Positions 10,365 through 18,547 of a DNA stretch of 64,000 nucleotides are shown here, piece by piece. Source of the DNA: Clostridium tunisiense TJ (lineage in GTDB: Bacteria > Bacillota > Clostridia > Clostridiales > Clostridiaceae). The DNA lies in contig NZ_AMQH01000010.1 of assembly GCF_000300195.1 (NCBI RefSeq), positions 34,935 through 98,934 of the forward strand. The letters are read 5' to 3'. Made by a program: the position numbers and the translations under genes. A model generated the notes under the pieces. The model searched no databases and was not told where the DNA came from. It saw nothing but the letters and a program-made list of their open reading frames with translations. Numbering within the stretch: position 1 is the stretch's first letter; every line of letters starts with the position of its first letter.

Positions 10365-10802
10365 TTACATTCCTACAGCAAAGGTAAGTTCACACTCACA
10401 AGCAACTTCTCCATCTACTGTAGCTAATGCCTTTCCAATTCCTACAGGTCCTTTCATCTTGATTATTTCAACCTGTAATTTTAATGTATCTCCTGGAACT
10501 ACTTTCTTTCTAAATCTAGCTTCCTTAATTCCTCCGAAATAGGCTATCTTTCCTCTGAATTTTTCTGAATGTAAAAGGGCAACTGCTCCTACTTGAGCTA
10601 GTGCCTCTACTATTATTACTCCAGGTAATACTGGTTCTTGCGGGAAGTGACCTTGAAAGAAATACTCATTCATGGTTACATTTTTATATCCCACTGCACT
10701 TTTACCACTTTCTAAGGATTCAATATAATCTACGAATAAAAAAGGATATCTATGAGGAATAATTTCCTGTATTTGTTTTATATCTAAAGCAATATTTTTC
10801 AT
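10365..10802 (-). CDS. fabZ: 3-hydroxyacyl-ACP dehydratase FabZ
   Basis: FabZ dehydrates beta-hydroxyacyl-ACP to trans-2-enoyl-ACP in each elongation cycle. The 145-residue hot-dog-fold protein has [11 protein letters not shown] and the catalytic helix region [14 protein letters not shown], with the active-site His, then EALAQ with the Glu. No fabA, fabM or second FabZ is visible here, so the branch to unsaturated fatty acids must lie elsewhere or use another enzyme. Start after AGGAGATAAGTT, ten bases after the accB stop. Confidence 0.96.
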   Translation of the reverse strand: MKNIALDIKQIQEIIPHRYPFLFVDYIESLESGKSAVGYKNVTMNEYFFQGHFPQEPVLPGVIIVEALAQVGAVALLHSEKFRGKIAYFGGIKEARFRKKVVPGDTLKLQVEIIKMKGPVGIGKALATVDGEVACECELTFAVGM

Positions 10803-10812
10803 AACTTATCTC

Positions 10813-11319
10813 CTAAAGCTTTATTTTGAATAAGGGCTCACCATACTCTATCATTTGACCATTTTTACCTAAAATTTCTACTATAGTTCCCTCTACTTCA
10901 CTTTCTATTTCATTCATAAGCTTCATAGCTTCAACTATGCAAAGTACAGTTCCCTTTCCAACTACATCTCCCACTTTTACATAAGGCTCTGAGTTTTCGC
11001 TAGGAGAAATATAGAAAGTTCCTACCATTGGAGATTTAACCATGTATAAATTCTCATCTTCTACCTCTTTTTTAGGAACTTCTTTTTCACTTGATGAAGT
11101 ATTTACTTCTTCCTTACTCACAATATGATTACAATCTACACCAACAGAACTTTCTTTTTCCTCAACCAAACTAGATTTATCTACTGTTGTCTCACTTAAA
11201 ACTACCTTTGTTGAATTCTTACTCATTCTTATCTTAATTTCACTAGTTTCAACTTCTAGTTCTTTTACTGTAGAATCACTTAGTGCTTTTATAAGCTGCT
11301 CTATAGATTTATAATCCAT
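10813..11319 (-). CDS. accB: Acetyl-CoA carboxylase biotin carboxyl carrier protein
   Basis: The carrier swings biotin between AccC and AccA/AccD. The 168-residue protein has an N-terminal helical part, a long low-complexity linker rich in Ser, Glu and Val (roughly residues 45-95), and the biotinyl domain with the canonical EAMKLMNEIE motif; the Lys is the biotinylation site. The thumb segment GTFYISPSENSEPY is also present. ATG at 11319 is chosen because GGGAGGAATAATC lies just before it. It follows fabF with a two-base gap. Confidence 0.96.
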   Translation of the reverse strand: MDYKSIEQLIKALSDSTVKELEVETSEIKIRMSKNSTKVVLSETTVDKSSLVEEKESSVGVDCNHIVSKEEVNTSSSEKEVPKKEVEDENLYMVKSPMVGTFYISPSENSEPYVKVGDVVGKGTVLCIVEAMKLMNEIESEVEGTIVEILGKNGQMIEYGEPLFKIKL

Positions 11320-11321
11320 GA

Positions 11322-12560
11322 TTATTCCTCCCACTTCTTAAATAATAATGTAGCATTATGTCCACCAAATCCTAAAGAATTGGACATAGCATATTTAAGT
11401 TGCGCATTTCTTCCCACGTTAGGTACATAGTCAAGATCACATTCTTCATCCTTCTCTATAAGTCCAATAGTTGGAGGAATAAACCCTTCCTGTAATGCCT
11501 TAACACAAACAATAGCCTCTACTGCTCCTGCAGCTCCTAAAAGGTGTCCTATCATTGACTTTGTAGAACTTACTGGAATGTCATAAGCCTTTTCCTTGAA
11601 AAGATTTTTAATTGCTATGGTTTCAAATTTATCATTATATGGAGTGCTTGTTCCATGAGCATTAATATATGAAACCTGCTCTAAGTTAATTTCTGCTTCT
11701 TTCACAGCAATCTCCATAGCCTTTCTAGCTCCCTCACCATCATTAGCTGGTTGAGTTATATGGTAAGCATCACAAGTAGTTCCATATCCAACAATTTCAC
11801 CGTATATTTTTGCATTTCTCTTCTGAGCATGCTCTAAACTTTCAATAACTAATATTCCTGCTCCTTCACCCATTACAAATCCATTTCTTTCTTTATCGAA
11901 AGGAATAGAAGCTCTTTTAGGATCTTCACTTCTGCTTAAAGCTGTTAGGGATGTAAATCCTGCCACTGCAGTTTCAGTAATAGGTGCTTCACAGCCCCCA
12001 GCAATCATTATATCTGCTCTATCTGCCTTAATCATTTCAAAAGCTTCTCCAATGCTATTAGTACCTGTAGCACAAGCAGTTACTACTGATAAACAAGGTC
12101 CTTTGGCATTGTATTTTATACCAATATGTCCACTGGCAATATTAGCAATCATCATTGGTACCATAAAAGGAGATACTCTATTAGGTCCTTTGGCAAGAAG
12201 CTTACTATGCTCATTCTCTAAAGTATATAGTCCCCCAATTCCTGAGCCTACTACTATACCAAATCTTTCTGAGTCCACTGAATTAATATCTAGCTTTGCA
12301 TCCTTTATAGCTTCTTCACTAGCTACCATTGCATATTGAGTGTATTTATCCATTCTCTTGATTTCTTTTTTATCTATTGCAACTTCTGGATTAAAGTCTT
12401 TTATTTCTGCTGCTAATTTTACCTTGAAGTTTTCTGTGTTTATTGTCTTAATAAAGTCAATACCACAAACTCCTTCTTTAACTCCATTCCAAAACTTATT
12501 TACATCATTACCTATAGGAGTTACAGCTCCCATTCCTGTAATTACAACTCTTTTTCCCAT
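11322..12560 (-). CDS. fabF: 3-oxoacyl-ACP synthase II
   Basis: FabF condenses malonyl-ACP with growing acyl-ACP. The 412-residue thiolase-fold protein has the catalytic triad: Cys in TACATGTNSIG, His in NAHGTSTPYND, and His in MIGHLLGAAGAVEA. Length is typical. The start follows GGAGGGAATTTAA. It is translated just after fabG (18-base gap) and just before accB (two-base gap), consistent with coupling. Confidence 0.97.
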   Translation of the reverse strand: MGKRVVITGMGAVTPIGNDVNKFWNGVKEGVCGIDFIKTINTENFKVKLAAEIKDFNPEVAIDKKEIKRMDKYTQYAMVASEEAIKDAKLDINSVDSERFGIVVGSGIGGLYTLENEHSKLLAKGPNRVSPFMVPMMIANIASGHIGIKYNAKGPCLSVVTACATGTNSIGEAFEMIKADRADIMIAGGCEAPITETAVAGFTSLTALSRSEDPKRASIPFDKERNGFVMGEGAGILVIESLEHAQKRNAKIYGEIVGYGTTCDAYHITQPANDGEGARKAMEIAVKEAEINLEQVSYINAHGTSTPYNDKFETIAIKNLFKEKAYDIPVSSTKSMIGHLLGAAGAVEAIVCVKALQEGFIPPTIGLIEKDEECDLDYVPNVGRNAQLKYAMSNSLGFGGHNATLLFKKWEE

Positions 12561-12578
12561 TTAAATTCCCTCCTAATC

Positions 12579-13319
12579 CTACATTACCATTCCGCCATCA
12601 ACATGAACAACTTGACCTGTAATATAACTTGCCATGTTTGATGCTAAAAATACAGCGAGATTTGCTACATCCTCGCCTTTTCCAAAAGCCTTAAGAGGTA
12701 TGCCATTTAGCATTGCTTCTTTAACTTTATCACTTAAAACCTCAGTCATATCACTTTCAATAAATCCAGGGGCAATGGCATTTACTGTTATTCCTCTTGA
12801 ACCAACTTCCTTAGCAAGAGATTTCGTAAATCCAATTACTCCAGCTTTAGAAGCTGCATAATTTGCCTGACCAGCATTTCCTATAACCCCTACTACGGAA
12901 GAAATATTTATGATCCTTCCACCTTTAGCTTTTATCATTTTAGAAATTACTGCCTTTGACGTATTAAAGGTTCCTTTAAGATTTGTGTTTATAACTGAGT
13001 CAAAATCTTCTTCTTTCATTCTCATAAACAGTCCATCTTTAGTTATTCCTGCATTATTAACTAAAATATCTACAGAGTTTAACTCCTCTATAGTAGTATT
13101 AATTAAGTTTTCTGCATCCTTAAAATTACTAATATCACCTTTGACCTTTATAGCCCTAACTCCATAGGCTTCTATTTCCTTAACTAAATTATCTGCAAGT
13201 TCTTCATTGCCTCTATAATTAATAACTACATTAGCTCCATTTTGGGCAAAGGCTAATGCTATTGCTCTACCAATACCTCTACTTGCTCCTGTTATAATTG
13301 CATTTTTTCCCTTTAACAT
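12579..13319 (-). CDS. fabG: 3-oxoacyl-ACP reductase
   Basis: This NADPH-dependent short-chain dehydrogenase reduces beta-ketoacyl-ACP. The 246-residue protein has the cofactor loop GASRGIGRAIA, NNAGI, the catalytic Ser in NISSVVG and the YAASKAG Tyr/Lys pair. The C-terminus ITGQVVHVDGGMVM is typical. A 179-base gap carrying two hairpins separates it from fabD. Confidence 0.97.
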   Translation of the reverse strand: MLKGKNAIITGASRGIGRAIALAFAQNGANVVINYRGNEELADNLVKEIEAYGVRAIKVKGDISNFKDAENLINTTIEELNSVDILVNNAGITKDGLFMRMKEEDFDSVINTNLKGTFNTSKAVISKMIKAKGGRIINISSVVGVIGNAGQANYAASKAGVIGFTKSLAKEVGSRGITVNAIAPGFIESDMTEVLSDKVKEAMLNGIPLKAFGKGEDVANLAVFLASNMASYITGQVVHVDGGMVM

Positions 13320-13348
13320 ATTCTACTCTCCCCTAATGTAATTATAGG

Positions 13349-13462
13349 CAGTTAAATCTTAAAGAATTCATTAGGACTTAACTGTACCTGAAAATTTTTA
13401 ATGAACTTTATTATATGACTCCCACTATGTCCTATGGTATATGCTTAATTTCAGTGAGAGTC
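13349..13462 (-). other. Two hairpins in the fabD-fabG gap
   Basis: CAGTTAAATC near 13349 pairs with GGACTTAACTG ending near 13386 (one wobble). GACTCCCACT (13417-13426) pairs with AGTGAGAGTC (13453-13462) with one mismatch. Neither has a T-run. They lie in the longest gap of the operon and are probably transcribed. Confidence 0.5.
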
Positions 13463-13498
13463 AAAGCTAAAGCTATCCTATAAAAGTTGTTGGGACTT

Positions 13499-14431
13499 TT
13501 ATTGCAAAGCTTCTAAAACTTTACTTAAGGAAGCTAAATCCTCTACATTATATACCGTTAAGGCTCTATTTATTTTCTTTACAAATCCACTTAAAGCTTT
13601 TCCTGGACCTACTTCTATGAAGGTATCAACACCTTCACTTATCATTGTATTTATAGATTTTTCCCATTGTACCGAACTTTTAACTTGATTTTTCAGTATA
13701 TCTTTCAAATCTTCTATTCCTTCTAAAGTCTCACCAGTTAGGTTGGGTATAAACTTAATATTAAAATCACTAAAGTTTACTTTACCTAATTCTTCTCTTA
13801 ATCTATTAGAAGCATTTTCTAACAATTCAGTGTGAAAGGCACCACTAACAGGGAGTTTAATTACCTTTTTAGCACCTCTTTCATTCAAAAGCTCTATAGC
13901 TTTGTTTAGAGGTTCTATTTCCCCGGCAATTACAATTTGTCCTGGACAATTATAATTTGCTATAGAAATTACCCCTAAGTCCTTGCACTCATTGCAAATT
14001 TCTTGAATAATTTCCTGTGAAACACCCAAAACTGCAGCCATTTCACCCTTATACTTATCACTATCTTCTTTCATGAAGCTTCCTCTTTTTTCTACCAATA
14101 CTAAAGCCTCTTCAAGAGAAAGTGCTCCACTGGCAACAAGAGCTGAATACTCACCAAGACTTAGTCCTGCTACCATCATAGGTTTTATCCCATGTTTCTT
14201 CAAAACTTCTAGAGCTGCTATAGAAGTAGTTAAAATTGCTACCTGAGTATTATTTGTACTCGTTAACTCTTCCATTGGACCTTGAAAACATAGGTTAGAT
14301 ATATTTCTTCCTAAAATCCTATCAGCCTTATTAAATACTTCCTTCGCCTCAGAAAAATTATCATATAATTCCTTTCCCATGCCCACATATTGAGCTCCTT
14401 GTCCTGGGAATATAAATCCAACTTTTCTCAT
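13499..14431 (-). CDS. fabD: Malonyl-CoA:ACP transacylase
   Basis: FabD loads malonyl groups onto ACP. The 310-residue protein begins MRKVGFIFPGQGAQYVGMG, has the GLSLGEYSALVASG nucleophile elbow with the active Ser, and the later GAFHTELL His. The ATG at 14431 is chosen because GGAGGATAAT precedes it; an earlier in-frame start would overlap fabK. It begins one base after the fabK stop. Confidence 0.97.
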   Translation of the reverse strand: MRKVGFIFPGQGAQYVGMGKELYDNFSEAKEVFNKADRILGRNISNLCFQGPMEELTSTNNTQVAILTTSIAALEVLKKHGIKPMMVAGLSLGEYSALVASGALSLEEALVLVEKRGSFMKEDSDKYKGEMAAVLGVSQEIIQEICNECKDLGVISIANYNCPGQIVIAGEIEPLNKAIELLNERGAKKVIKLPVSGAFHTELLENASNRLREELGKVNFSDFNIKFIPNLTGETLEGIEDLKDILKNQVKSSVQWEKSINTMISEGVDTFIEVGPGKALSGFVKKINRALTVYNVEDLASLSKVLEALQ

Positions 14432-14432
14432 A

Positions 14433-15383
14433 TTATCCTCCAAAATTAACTGAAGAAATCTTTTCTAAAACTTCCTTAGCACCTTCTACTAAGTCTTTTA
14501 AAATTTCTTCACAGCTTTCTTCTTTTTTTATTAATCCAGCTATTTGTCCTGCCATAACTGAACCATTATCTATATCTCCTTCAACAACGGCCTTTCTTAA
14601 AGCCCCTGATCCTAACTTTTCAATTTCTTCAAAGGATGCTGCTTGTTTCTCTAGGTTAACAAACTCTCTTGAAAGTTTATTTCTAAGGACTCTTACAGGG
14701 TGCCCCGTGCTTCTACCCGTTACCATTGAGTCTATATCCTTTGCATCAATAACTTTTTTCTTGTAGTTTTCATGGACATTGCATTCTCTTGCTACTAAAA
14801 ATCTAGTTCCAACTTGAACTCCTTGGGCTCCTAACATAAATGCTGCTGCCATACCTCTTCCGTCTCCAACACCACCAGCCGCAATTACAGGAATATTTAC
14901 ACTATCCACGATTTGTGGAACCAATGACATAGTAGTTAATTCTCCAATGTGACCTCCTGCTTCCATACCTTCAGCAATAACAGCATCAGCACCGCTTCTT
15001 TCCATTCTTTTTGCTAAGGCAACTGAGGCAACTACAGGAATTACCTTAATATTATGACTCTTCCACATATCCATATACTTTCCAGGATTTCCAGCTCCTG
15101 TTGTAACTACTTTTACCCCTTCTTCACAAACTATTTTTGCTACTTCATCTGCATTTTCACTTAGTAGCATAATGTTCACACCAAAAGGTTTATCAGTAAG
15201 TTCTTTTGCCTTTCTAATTTCTTTTCTTATATTTTCTGGAATATTAGTACCTGCTGCAATAATTCCAAGCCCTCCAGCATTGGACACTGCACTAGCTAAA
15301 CTGCTATCTGCAATCCAGGCCATTCCTCCTTGAATAACAGGATATTTTATTCCAAGTATTGAGCATATATCTGATTTAATCAT
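14433..15383 (-). CDS. fabK: Enoyl-ACP reductase II (FMN-dependent)
   Basis: FabK performs the last reduction of the elongation cycle and takes the place of the FabI enzyme used by many other bacteria; this type is inherently insensitive to triclosan. The 316-residue TIM-barrel protein is of the nitronate monooxygenase-like family: YPVIQGGMAWIAD, GMEAGGHIG and the flavin phosphate site AAGGVGDGRGMAAAFMLGA. The start follows ATAGGAGGTAAAC. Between it and acpP lies the hairpin cluster at 15399-15556. Confidence 0.95.
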   Translation of the reverse strand: MIKSDICSILGIKYPVIQGGMAWIADSSLASAVSNAGGLGIIAAGTNIPENIRKEIRKAKELTDKPFGVNIMLLSENADEVAKIVCEEGVKVVTTGAGNPGKYMDMWKSHNIKVIPVVASVALAKRMERSGADAVIAEGMEAGGHIGELTTMSLVPQIVDSVNIPVIAAGGVGDGRGMAAAFMLGAQGVQVGTRFLVARECNVHENYKKKVIDAKDIDSMVTGRSTGHPVRVLRNKLSREFVNLEKQAASFEEIEKLGSGALRKAVVEGDIDNGSVMAGQIAGLIKKEESCEEILKDLVEGAKEVLEKISSVNFGG

Positions 15384-15398
15384 GTTTACCTCCTATGG

Positions 15399-15556
15399 TT
15401 AAGGTCAGATAGTATTTCCATCTGACCTTAAATAATGAACAAGTTCATTTTGTTCATTAACCTTGAAAGGATAATGAATCCTTTCAAAATTAATATTATG
15501 CTACTGACCTCTACTTAAAGAGAATTAGAGGTTTCTCTTTCTAAGCTAAGGTTAAT
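15399..15556 (-). other. Cluster of four hairpins between acpP and fabK
   Basis: Four stems lie in 150 bases: TTAAGGTCAGAT/ATCTGACCTTAA (15399-15431), TAATGAACAA/TTGTTCATTA (15433-15459), TTGAAAGGAT/ATCCTTTCAA (15463-15487) and ACCTCT/AGAGGT (15507-15532). A longer stem ATTAACCTT (15456-15464) with AAGGTTAAT (15548-15556) could enclose the last two. The cluster begins three bases past the acpP stop. It probably sets a processed or partially terminated 3' end for the highly needed acpP message; that role is inferred. Confidence 0.7.
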
Positions 15557-15558
15557 TC

Positions 15559-15792
15559 TTATTCTTCAACCTTAGACTTCACGTAATTTACTATATCTCC
15601 TATTGTTTTAATGTTTTCAATATCCTCATTTGGAATTTCAATATTAAATTCTTCTTCTAAGCTCATAACAATTTCAAATATTTCTAAAGAGTCTACTCCT
15701 AAATCTTCTGTGAAAGTTGATTCTACTTTTACTTCCTCTACCTCCATAGATAACTGATCTGCTATAACCTTTTTAACTTTTTCTAATACCAT
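15559..15792 (-). CDS. acpP: Acyl carrier protein
   Basis: ACP carries all intermediates on a phosphopantetheine arm. The 77-residue, very acidic protein has the attachment motif LGVDSLEIFEI; the Ser of DSL is modified. The sequence EEEFNIEIPNEDIENIKTIGD is the usual helix II-III region. Strong ribosome site GAGGAGGAATTTAAA. It is the third gene of the operon and is followed by the hairpin cluster, which may help set its higher expression. Confidence 0.98.
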   Translation of the reverse strand: MVLEKVKKVIADQLSMEVEEVKVESTFTEDLGVDSLEIFEIVMSLEEEFNIEIPNEDIENIKTIGDIVNYVKSKVEE

Positions 15793-15871
15793 TTTAAATT
15801 CCTCCTCAAATTTGTTTATATATGATTAAGTTTTGTTTTTATCAATTATATACATTTACCTATTATTTGGT

Positions 15872-16855
15872 TTAAAGGTCTTTATTCCAAGTTATTAGTG
15901 CACTTCCAAAAGTAAGCCCACCACCAAATCCTATAACTACAATTTTATTACCCTTTTTAAAGGCTCCACTTTTATTACCTTCATCTAAAGCAATTGGTAT
16001 ACTTGCTCCAGAGGTATTTCCAAATCTATTTAAATTAATAATAAACTTTTCTAAAGATACACCTATCTTCCTGCTAAAGGCTTCTATCATTCTAATGTTA
16101 GCTTGGTGTGGAACTATAAAATCAATATCTTCTTTATTTAATTTTGCCTCATTTAGAATTCTATTAAATTCACTTTCCATAACTTTTACAGCAAACTTAT
16201 AAATTTCTTTTCCTTCCATAGTTACCTTACTATTTACAGGTATTGTATCCATAATAAATGGATTTTCTAAGGCTACTGAACCACAGGTTAGTGCTTCCCA
16301 CTTCTCGCCTTCACTTTTACAATTAATATAAGATAGTCCATCAACAGTGCTTTCCTTTAGTACTGCTGCACCTGCCCCATCTCCAAATAGTATGCTAGTA
16401 CTTCTATCTTCCCAATTTATTATCTTAGATAAAACCTCAGCCCCAATAATTAATGCTGTTTTAAACCTGCCAGAGGCCATAAAACCTCTAGCAATATCTA
16501 ATCCAAAAACAAAACCACTACAAGCAGCATTAATATCAAAAGCCATAGCATTATGTGCTCCAATATTTTTTTGAACTTTACAAGCTACTGAGGGAACTAA
16601 AGAGTCAGGGCTGCAAGTAGCTACAATAACAAGATCAATTTCTTCAGCCTGCAAATTGCCATCCTTTAAGGCTTCTAAAGCGGCTTTTGTTGCAAGGTCT
16701 GAAGTTTCCTCTCCTGTTGAGATGTGTCTGCTCTCTATTCCAGTCCTGGATACTATCCACTCATTAGAGGTATCCATTATAGTTTCTAACATTTCATTAG
16801 TAACCATATGTTTTGGAGTATAAGAGCCTGTTCCTATAATTTCTATATTTCTCAT
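15872..16855 (-). CDS. fabH: 3-oxoacyl-ACP synthase III
   Basis: FabH starts each chain by condensing acyl-CoA with malonyl-ACP. The 327-residue protein has the catalytic Cys in NAACSGFVFGLD, His in VPHQANIRMIE and Asn in GNTSGASIP. The ATG at 16855 has AAGGAGGCAGAG in front of it; an upstream in-frame start would overlap fabT. Typical length. Confidence 0.97.
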   Translation of the reverse strand: MRNIEIIGTGSYTPKHMVTNEMLETIMDTSNEWIVSRTGIESRHISTGEETSDLATKAALEALKDGNLQAEEIDLVIVATCSPDSLVPSVACKVQKNIGAHNAMAFDINAACSGFVFGLDIARGFMASGRFKTALIIGAEVLSKIINWEDRSTSILFGDGAGAAVLKESTVDGLSYINCKSEGEKWEALTCGSVALENPFIMDTIPVNSKVTMEGKEIYKFAVKVMESEFNRILNEAKLNKEDIDFIVPHQANIRMIEAFSRKIGVSLEKFIINLNRFGNTSGASIPIALDEGNKSGAFKKGNKIVVIGFGGGLTFGSALITWNKDL

Positions 16856-16865
16856 CTCTGCCTCC

Positions 16866-17330
16866 TTACTTGCCATCTAAGTGATACTTAGATTTAAAAA
16901 ATAAATTTAGCTTTTCTAAGGATTTAATTAAAATCCCCTCTTCTTCCTTACTTAATCCATTTATAGTTTCCTCAACCATTGTTTGATGAAACTTTTGGTG
17001 AATTCTATATGCAAGTTTTCCTTTTCTAGTGAGGGCAATCATTACTGCTCTCCTATCTTCTTCGCCTCTTTGTCTTTCAACATATTCTTTTTTCACAAGT
17101 TTATTTATAGCAGTGGTTAAAGTACCTACTGTAATATTTAAGTCTTGGGCAACCTCACTCATAGTTCTTGATCCATACATTCCAATAGCTTCTATTGTAT
17201 GTATTTCTGTTATTGACAAATCATTAAGAACTCCTTCCTTTAGAGCATTTTGCTCTATCTGAAGGATATCATTAAAGGTTTCTACCAATAATTCATTTAA
17301 CACTTTTTTATTTGAAGAAGTTGATAACAT
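16866..17330 (-). CDS. fabT: MarR-family repressor of fatty acid synthesis (FabT)
   Basis: The 154-residue winged-helix protein has a MarR core (TMSEVAQDLNITVGTLTTAINKLVKK, then ERQRGEEDRRAVMIALTRKG in the wing, read across about residues 58-108). As the first gene of a fab operon it matches FabT, which in streptococci binds TTTGA-N3-TCAAA palindromes with acyl-ACP as corepressor. Two such palindromes lie 20-48 bases upstream of its start (17350-17378), overlapping the transcription start, so autoregulation and operon repression are expected. Ribosome site AAAGGAGAAG. Confidence 0.92.
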   Translation of the reverse strand: MLSTSSNKKVLNELLVETFNDILQIEQNALKEGVLNDLSITEIHTIEAIGMYGSRTMSEVAQDLNITVGTLTTAINKLVKKEYVERQRGEEDRRAVMIALTRKGKLAYRIHQKFHQTMVEETINGLSKEEEGILIKSLEKLNLFFKSKYHLDGK

Positions 17331-17349
17331 TTTTAATCTTCTCCTTTAC

Positions 17350-17362
17350 TTTGACAATCAAA
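17350..17362. promoter_or_regulatory. FabT-type operator O1
   Basis: TTTGACAATCAAA is a 5-3-5 inverted repeat matching the FabT half-site. It lies downstream of the predicted transcription start, centred 16 bp from O2. Confidence 0.8.
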
Positions 17363-17365
17363 TAT

Positions 17366-17378
17366 TTTGATAATCAAA
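17366..17378. promoter_or_regulatory. FabT-type operator O2
   Basis: TTTGATAATCAAA is a perfect 5-3-5 inverted repeat abutting the -10 box (its last base is the last base of the -10). Binding here would block RNA polymerase directly. Confidence 0.85.
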
Positions 17379-17406
17379 GTATATAACTAATAAAACTATA
17401 TGTCAA
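17378..17406 (-). promoter_or_regulatory. Promoter of the fab/acc operon
   Basis: Minus-strand TTGACA (17401-17406), 17-base spacer, TATACT (17378-17383). A near-consensus sigma-A promoter, expected start near 17371, inside operator O2. Confidence 0.88.
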
Positions 17407-17740
17407 TATGGTTTTTATTAGTACAGAAATTTTTTTGTAATAATTTTACATAAAAATTTCTGTACTTAACTACTATTTTATTAGCATTAACTGTTTCCCT
17501 ATTATTTCCCATGATCTATATCCTTAAACTCCTTTTCCATATTTACCACCAATAAGTTTGGTTGAAATCCTAATTTTTCAGAAAAAAAATAGACTATCAG
17601 TATTTACTAATAGTCTATTTTTAGGGGTAAGGGGTAAGGGTTTATATTTATAGGTAACCAAATTACTATTGTATAAATTTTCTTTGGTTCCTTGTTAGCT
17701 TTTACTTCTTAGAATATTAACACTTTATCCTAAACTTATA
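17407..17740. other. Gap between the fab promoter and the 216-residue gene
   Basis: No gene is seen. It holds the terminator at 17587-17620 and, beside it, a G-run repeat (GGGGTAAGGGGTAAGGG, 17624-17640) that stands out in this AT-rich context. The rest is featureless. Confidence 0.6.
17587..17620 (-). terminator. Terminator of the 216-residue protein gene
   Basis: AAATAGACTAT pairs with ATAGTCTATTT (11 bp), with eight T residues following on the minus strand. Confidence 0.8.
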
Positions 17741-18391
17741 TTATGCTCTTTCTATATTGTATATATAGTCATCTTCATTGTTTGTTTCATAGAATTTATA
17801 CCCATCATTTACTGAACTTACAAATCCTTTTAAATATATAAATCTTAAGCTATAAAACAAGTTTATATCTGCACCCACTCTATCGAAATTGCCTCTATGA
17901 ACACAAGAAGTGTTTATCCATCTCACTACATCTTCATCTGCTTGGATTAGTTTTTGCACTCTATCACATGGCATTCCCTCAAGAATATAGTTGTTTAAAG
18001 TTGAAAATATATCCTTAGCATTTTCAGGACTTTCCTTGTGCTTTGCTATTTCACCTTGCTTAACTCCATTATTGTAAAATATGTCTTCTGCGATTTTTAG
18101 TGCATCATCTCCATATTTATCAATAAATCTTGCTAAAATAATAGCTACTCTGCTTTCTCCATTTTGAATCTTGTTTTGAAGCCATCCATGAATATTTCCT
18201 AAATCTATTAATTCTTCAATAGATTTAGTTCTGTCGATAAGTTCTCCAAATTCCTTTGTTTTTTCAACTATTTCTCTTGCCTCTTCACCATAAACTTCAA
18301 GGTACTTATTTCTTAAATCCATTTCTATATCTTGGAACATAAGTATTTTATTAAATAACCAACTATGAATTGGTGCTAAAAATGCGCTCAT
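17741..18391 (-). CDS. Conserved clostridial-type protein of unknown function, internally duplicated
   Basis: I do not recognise a named family with confidence. The 216-residue protein is soluble (no signal or membrane segment). It contains a clear internal duplication: IHSWLFNKI at 8-16 and IHGWLQNKI at 67-75, then YGEEAREI at 34-41 and YGDDALKI at 93-100, both offset by exactly 59 residues. The C-terminal half has two cysteines (MPCDRV, Cys142; TSCVHR, Cys163). Ribosome site AAGGAG. An imperfect TGTAAC-N4-GTTACA site lies 41.5 bp upstream of its predicted start, the same arrangement as at the DUF1858 gene, which suggests control by a CRP/FNR-family regulator and a redox or nitrosative-stress role. 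That role is inference. Confidence 0.7.
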   Translation of the reverse strand: MSAFLAPIHSWLFNKILMFQDIEMDLRNKYLEVYGEEAREIVEKTKEFGELIDRTKSIEELIDLGNIHGWLQNKIQNGESRVAIILARFIDKYGDDALKIAEDIFYNNGVKQGEIAKHKESPENAKDIFSTLNNYILEGMPCDRVQKLIQADEDVVRWINTSCVHRGNFDRVGADINLFYSLRFIYLKGFVSSVNDGYKFYETNNEDDYIYNIERA

Positions 18392-18494
18392 ATAACTATT
18401 CTCCTTTTCGCTTATATTATTTTATAAAATTCATTCTAATAAAGGTTTAAAGTCTTACTTAGTAAATATACTTAGTAATTTTTCCTATAGTTAT

Positions 18495-18537
18495 ATGATA
18501 ATCTAAATTTAAAAATTTATCCGTAACCTATGTTACA
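18495..18537 (-). promoter_or_regulatory. CRP/FNR-type operator and -10 of the 216-residue gene
   Basis: CGTAAC-CTAT-GTTACA (18522-18537) is centred at 18529.5. A minus-strand TATCAT -10 lies at 18495-18500, predicting a start near 18488, so the operator centre is at about -41.5, the class II activator position. No -35 hexamer is evident. Confidence 0.6.
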
Positions 18538-18547
18538 ATATGTATAA

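Noticed and set aside
15793..15871. A further FabT operator between fabH and acpP
   Set aside because: No TTTGA-N3-TCAAA pattern is present; only AT-rich sequence and the acpP ribosome site.
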